Of a DNA stretch of 8,363 nt, positions 6,455 to 8,363 are shown piece by piece. Location: assembly GCA_029858165.1 (NCBI GenBank), contig JAOUFO010000066.1:1-8363 (forward strand), given 5' to 3'. The notes beneath the pieces were generated by a model. That model was not told where the DNA came from. It saw only the letters and a program-made list of their open reading frames with translations, and ran no database searches. The position numbers and the translations under genes are program-made. The stretch comes from Deltaproteobacteria bacterium (lineage in GTDB: Bacteria > SAR324 > JACQKK01). Positions within the stretch are counted from its first letter, which is position 1. Every line of letters begins with the position of its first letter.

Positions 6455-7159
6455 TCAGGATTGGGGTTCAAACCTGCGGCGGGTCAGGTTCCAAATAAGG
6501 CACGGGGAGGGTTTATCCGGGGCCGCGGCACCGGTCAGGTGGATGGTGTCATTGATGACAGCCGAAATCACCCGCCCTCGGGCGTCCAGTTCTATCCGGT
6601 TGATGCATCCGTTGGTCTGGGGCAGGTCTTTATCCGGCGGCACCCACAATTCGGTGATGTTGTACCCCAACAGGGAGGCGATGAGTCCCCGGTTTACCCC
6701 GGCGTGGGATACCATCAGCACGGCCCGGTATTTCCGCTCCGCCATTTCCTGCCGCAAACAGGCCCCTGCCCGGTGTTGCACATCCAGCCAGGATTCCCCC
6801 CCCGGCGCCTTGAACCCGGCGGGCCGTGACCCGGCCCGGTCATGGTATTCCTGTCGGGGAAGCCCGGCCAGGCCGCCCATGTCTATTTCCTTCAGGTCGT
6901 CCAAAAAGGCAAGGGGCAGGGTTTGATCACCGGGTCGTTGGGCCAGGATTCCGGTCAGGGTCATCACCGCCCGTTCCAGGGGGGAGCAAAACACCCCATC
7001 CAAAGGGGTATTGGCCAGGGCGCGGCCCACTGCCCGGGCCTGGGCCAGCCCCTTGGGGGATATCCGGCCCAGACGGGGATGCTGGCCCTGAATGGTCTGC
7101 CGGTGGTTGTCCAGGGTTTCGCCGTGCCGGACCAGCCACAAACGGATGGCGGCTTCCAT
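6455..7159 (-). CDS. Histidine phosphatase family protein (phosphoglycerate mutase-like)
   Basis: A complete 234-residue member of the histidine phosphatase superfamily. The phosphohistidine signature LVRHGET is at residues 9-15, with nucleophile His12 and phosphate-binding Arg11. SPLERA at 59-64 supplies the second conserved Arg (Arg63). LKEIDMG at 89-95 carries the likely general acid Glu91, GGES is at 120-123, and SHAG at 151-154 contains the second catalytic His152. The set is complete, so it should be an active phosphatase or mutase. The short core resembles cobalamin-type (CobC) and broad-specificity phosphatases more than glycolytic GpmA. The substrate cannot be read from the sequence. 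The last ~30 residues (after about 205) extend beyond the conserved core. Its ATG directly follows the TAA of the 86-residue gene, with AAAGG (7170-7166) six bases ahead, so translation of the two is probably coupled. Confidence 0.9.
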   Translation of the reverse strand: MEAAIRLWLVRHGETLDNHRQTIQGQHPRLGRISPKGLAQARAVGRALANTPLDGVFCSPLERAVMTLTGILAQRPGDQTLPLAFLDDLKEIDMGGLAGLPRQEYHDRAGSRPAGFKAPGGESWLDVQHRAGACLRQEMAERKYRAVLMVSHAGVNRGLIASLLGYNITELWVPPDKDLPQTNGCINRIELDARGRVISAVINDTIHLTGAAAPDKPSPCLIWNLTRRRFEPQS

Positions 7160-7420
7160 TTAATACCTTTGGGTGTACATGGCCGCCACACAATCGGCAC
7201 AAACCGGTTGGTCGTTGTTCTGCATTTCCGCAGCCTGGATCCGCATGTCATTTTCGGTCAGGTTGCGGATCAGTTTGCGGTAATCAATCCCGATGGAGGG
7301 TTCGTTTTCCCGGCCGCACAGCAGAGTGTCTTTGTCTGTACGCAGGATGTGCCATTCGTGGGATCGGGTGTTTTCCACCAGATTGTAAACCGCCAGATGA
7401 TACATGTCTCTTGTTGCCAC
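7160..7420 (-). CDS. Small conserved-looking protein with a C-terminal CxxC
   Basis: An 86-residue protein of no family I recognise. It begins at GTG (7420-7418), chosen because AAAGGAG (7432-7426) lies five bases upstream; the first ATG (codon 6) is too far from this site. Cysteines are Cys35 (LLCGREN) and the pair Cys74/Cys77 (VCADC). This gives three of the four ligands of a zinc knuckle, or a CxxC redox pair plus one. His21 and His24 (HEWHIL) could complete a metal site. The rest is polar, with no membrane segment or signal peptide. Its TAA is followed without a gap by the ATG of the histidine phosphatase, so the two form a tight operon. The promoter should lie in the AT-rich stretch 7440-7507. 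Confidence 0.65.
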   Translation of the reverse strand: MATRDMYHLAVYNLVENTRSHEWHILRTDKDTLLCGRENEPSIGIDYRKLIRNLTENDMRIQAAEMQNNDQPVCADCVAAMYTQRY

Positions 7421-7425
7421 CCAGT

Positions 7426-7432
7426 CTCCTTT
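7426..7432 (-). promoter_or_regulatory. Strong Shine-Dalgarno deciding a GTG start
   Basis: AAAGGAG on the minus strand lies five bases before GTG 7420-7418. The alternative in-frame ATG is about 20 bases away, so GTG is preferred. Confidence 0.6.
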
Positions 7433-7469
7433 GAATTGCCCACCGCCAGTCTAAATCTATCTTAAACTG

Positions 7470-7494
7470 AAAATAATGATAAAAATCACATTTT
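7470..7494. promoter_or_regulatory. AT-rich inverted repeat upstream of the CxxC gene (possible operator)
   Basis: AAAAT-AA-TGAT-AAAA-ATCA-C-ATTTT is an imperfect inverted repeat about 50 bp upstream of the GTG start. It sits in the most AT-rich stretch of the window (7451-7507), where a promoter for the minus-strand operon is expected. AATAATGATAAA looks like part of a Fur-box (GATAAT repeats), but the second half does not match. Confidence 0.25.
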
Positions 7495-7507
7495 AAAACA
7501 AAAAAAA

Positions 7508-7707
7508 CCCCAGGAAGAAGTGCAACCGGCCAGCCAACGGCGTTTGGAGGCGCCAGGCGACACAACGCAGGGCTGTGCTGGTTGCCGGACAGAGCCCCCA
7601 GGAAGAAGTGCAACCGGCCAGCCAACGGCGTTTGGAGGCGCCAGGCGACACAACGCAGGGCTGTGCTGGTTGCCGGACAGAGCCCCCAGGAAGAAGTGCA
7701 ACCGGCC
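7508..7707. repeat. Perfect 88-bp tandem repeat array of palindromic units (2 full + 24 bp)
   Basis: Copy 1 is 7508-7595, copy 2 is 7596-7683 and a partial copy is 7684-7707. I find no mismatch between the copies. Each unit begins CCCCAGGAAGAAGTGCAACC and holds an imperfect palindrome: left arm GCAACCGGCCAGCC (7522-7535; 7610-7623) and right arm GGCTGTGCTGGTTGC (7571-7585; 7659-7673). The arms can pair over about 13 bp with one mismatch and one bulge. An inner GCGTT/AACGC pair adds a second stem level. The GC-rich array sits in AT-rich DNA, with exactly eight A on the left (7500-7507) and eight T on the right (7708-7715). The period of 88 is not a multiple of 3, so frames through it shift at each copy and the array is unlikely to encode protein. 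It could be a REP/BIME-like element or a repeated structured RNA. Confidence 0.93.
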
Positions 7708-7715
7708 TTTTTTTT
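7665..7715 (+). terminator. Terminator-like hairpin formed across copy 2 and the partial copy, followed by T8
   Basis: The right arm of copy 2, GCTGGTTGC (7665-7673), can pair with the left arm of the partial copy, GCAACCGGC (7698-7706). This is 9 bp with one G-U, around a 24-base loop. It is followed by C and eight T (7708-7715). This is intrinsic terminator geometry on the plus strand, with a rather large loop. There is no plus-strand protein gene upstream. It may therefore end a small RNA from the array, shield the aminotransferase promoter from antisense read-through, or be incidental. Confidence 0.4.
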
Positions 7716-7763
7716 CATTCCAATGCGAGTATTTTGAAGACAGGTTGACCTGGGCCTCATTTT

Positions 7764-7793
7764 TTGTTGGCGGGGTCTGAAGGGTCCTATAAA
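7764..7793 (+). promoter_or_regulatory. Candidate sigma-70 promoter for the aminotransferase gene
   Basis: TTGTTG (7764-7769) and TATAAA (7788-7793) are separated by 18 bases, and the -10 box lies 85 bp upstream of the start codon. A second TATAAA at 7816-7821 has only TTGCAT, 15 bases upstream, as a -35. Both assignments come from consensus matching only. Confidence 0.4.
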
Positions 7794-7840
7794 ATTGCAT
7801 CCAGGTCCTCCACAATATAAAGGAACACACTGGACCCCTC

Positions 7841-7882
7841 ATGAAATTTCAACCCATTCTTCAACCTTCAAGGAAACCATGA
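7841..7882 (+). CDS. Possible 13-codon leader peptide overlapping the aminotransferase start
   Basis: ATG at 7841 opens a 13-codon frame (MKFQPILQPSRKP) whose TGA at 7880-7882 overlaps the aminotransferase ATG (7879-7881) as ATGA. Such an overlap would allow translational coupling. It has only a distant AAAGGA (7820-7825) as ribosome site and no amino-acid-rich run of the attenuator kind. Chance remains likely. Confidence 0.2.
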   Translation: MKFQPILQPSRKP

Positions 7883-8363
7883 TTTTCGCCCCTTTCGCCA
7901 AGCTGGAAACCGCCCCCCCGGACCCCATTCTGGGCCTGACCGATGCTTTTCGCGCGGACCCCAATCCTGACAAAATCAACCTGGGGGTGGGGGTGTATTT
8001 GAACGATGACGGGGCCAACACTGTGCTGAAAGCGGTAAAACAGGCCGAAAAAATTCTGCTGGAAGAGGAAACCACCAAAAACTATCTGCCCATCCAGGGG
8101 GAGCCAGCCTTTGGAAAGCTGACCCAGACCATGCTGTTCGGCGAGGGCCATCCGGTTTTGGTCCAAGGGCGGGCCGCCTCGCTGCAAACCCCTGGGGGGA
8201 CCGGGGCGTTGCGGCTGGGGGGGGATTTCTTAAAGGCCCATTTTCCGGGTGCCGTTGTTTGGATCAGCGATCCCACATGGCCCAATCACCGGGGGGTGTT
8301 TCAGGCGGCAGGGCTGAAGGTGGCCACATACCCGTACTATGACCCCGCGACCAGCGCTTTGCG
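7879..8363 (+). CDS. Class I aspartate/aromatic amino acid aminotransferase (AspC/TyrB type, 3' truncated)
   Basis: The frame from ATG 7879 stays open to the window edge: 161 codons, the N-terminal ~40% of a protein normally near 397 residues. It is a PLP-dependent transaminase that moves amino groups between aspartate or aromatic amino acids and 2-oxoglutarate. The sequence follows the E. coli AspC/TyrB pattern closely: PPDPILGLTDAFRADPNPDK (13-32), INLGVGVY (33-40), EEETTKNYLPIQG (62-74), QTPGGTGALR (103-112; GTG is the PLP phosphate-binding loop) and SDPTWPNH (130-137; Trp134 is the ring-stacking/substrate residue). The Schiff-base lysine lies beyond the window. AAGGAA (7870-7875) three bases before ATG supports the start. 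The aspartate versus aromatic preference cannot be told from this part. It is transcribed away from the repeat array. Confidence 0.95.
   Translation, partial: MIFAPFAKLETAPPDPILGLTDAFRADPNPDKINLGVGVYLNDDGANTVLKAVKQAEKILLEEETTKNYLPIQGEPAFGKLTQTMLFGEGHPVLVQGRAASLQTPGGTGALRLGGDFLKAHFPGAVVWISDPTWPNHRGVFQAAGLKVATYPYYDPATSAL

Larger units (their letters stand above)
7421..7878. other. 458-bp divergent intergenic region
   Basis: This is the only gene-free stretch longer than 300 bases. In order it holds the Shine-Dalgarno of the minus-strand CxxC gene, an AT-rich promoter-like stretch with an inverted repeat (7441-7507), the 88-bp tandem array (7508-7707) and T8 (7708-7715). These are followed by a 163-bp leader with the candidate aminotransferase promoter and a possible 13-codon leader ORF. 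Open frames of 79-158 codons that run through it have a repeated, frame-shifted translation and are not credible genes. Confidence 0.8.

Noticed and set aside
7470..7494. A true Fur box
   Set aside because: Only one and a half of the GATAAT-type hexamers match. The inverted half reads ATCACA instead of ATTATC.
7508..7707. CRISPR array (24-base repeats with 64-base spacers)
   Set aside because: The intervening sequences are identical to each other, so this is a simple 88-bp tandem duplication. No cas gene is nearby.
7508..7707. Integron attC sites
   Set aside because: The palindromic units look attC-like in size, but the RYYYAAC / GTTRRRY core sites are absent and there is no integrase or cassette gene.
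7284..7842. Minus-strand frames of 118 and 158 codons through the 88-bp array
   Set aside because: The same DNA unit is translated in different frames in successive copies because 88 is not divisible by 3. There is no ribosome site or domain pattern.
7839..8187. Minus-strand frames over the right end of the window
   Set aside because: They are antisense to the aminotransferase, which matches the AspC/TyrB pattern over all 161 visible codons.

Overview
The window looks like a chromosomal stretch from a GC-rich Gram-negative bacterium, most likely a proteobacterium. The evidence is the NtrC-type regulator tail, the DUF898/YjgN plus M48 peptidase gene pair, the class I AspC/TyrB-type aminotransferase and the dense GC-rich intergenic palindromes. 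A magnetotactic-coccus-like (Magnetococcia) source is a guess from overall style and is not demonstrated. The genes are mostly housekeeping or accessory. I see no transposase, phage gene, CRISPR array, tRNA or rRNA.

Layout. Positions 1-207 (+) hold the C-terminal Fis-type DNA-binding tail of a sigma-54-dependent regulator. Positions 343-1302 (+) encode a complete class II-like histone deacetylase / acetylpolyamine amidohydrolase. It converges with an orphan multi-pass membrane protein at 1363-2229 (-). Upstream of that lies a minus-strand intrinsic terminator (2293-2314), which closes the DUF898 membrane protein (3598-4608, -) plus membrane-anchored M48 metalloprotease (2352-3578, -) pair. 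A 260-bp spacer with three perfect hairpins in a row separates this pair from lpdA (dihydrolipoyl dehydrogenase, 4869-6281, -). lpdA has its own AT-rich leader with two tandem near-identical direct repeats. Further upstream is a tight two-gene unit: an 86-residue CxxC protein (7160-7420, -) whose TAA abuts the ATG of a histidine-phosphatase-family enzyme (6455-7159, -).

The 458-bp divergent intergenic region 7421-7878 is the most unusual part. It carries two perfect 88-bp tandem copies plus a 24-bp partial third copy (7508-7707) in AT-rich surroundings, bounded exactly by A8 on the left and T8 on the right. Each unit is an imperfect palindrome able to fold into a long hairpin. The arms at the junction of copy 2 and the partial copy form a terminator-like hairpin directly before T8, although no protein gene on the plus strand precedes it. 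To the right, a candidate promoter and a possible 13-codon leader ORF (overlapping by ATGA) precede a class I aspartate/aromatic aminotransferase. That gene begins at 7879 (+) and runs off the window end.

Functional links. The DUF898-M48 pair probably acts together in the inner membrane. lpdA would serve 2-oxoacid dehydrogenase complexes or the glycine cleavage system encoded elsewhere. The other genes show no common pathway. The best candidate for something undescribed is the 88-bp palindromic tandem array with its terminal T-run. A secondary one is the fivefold internal repeat visible in the DUF898 protein.
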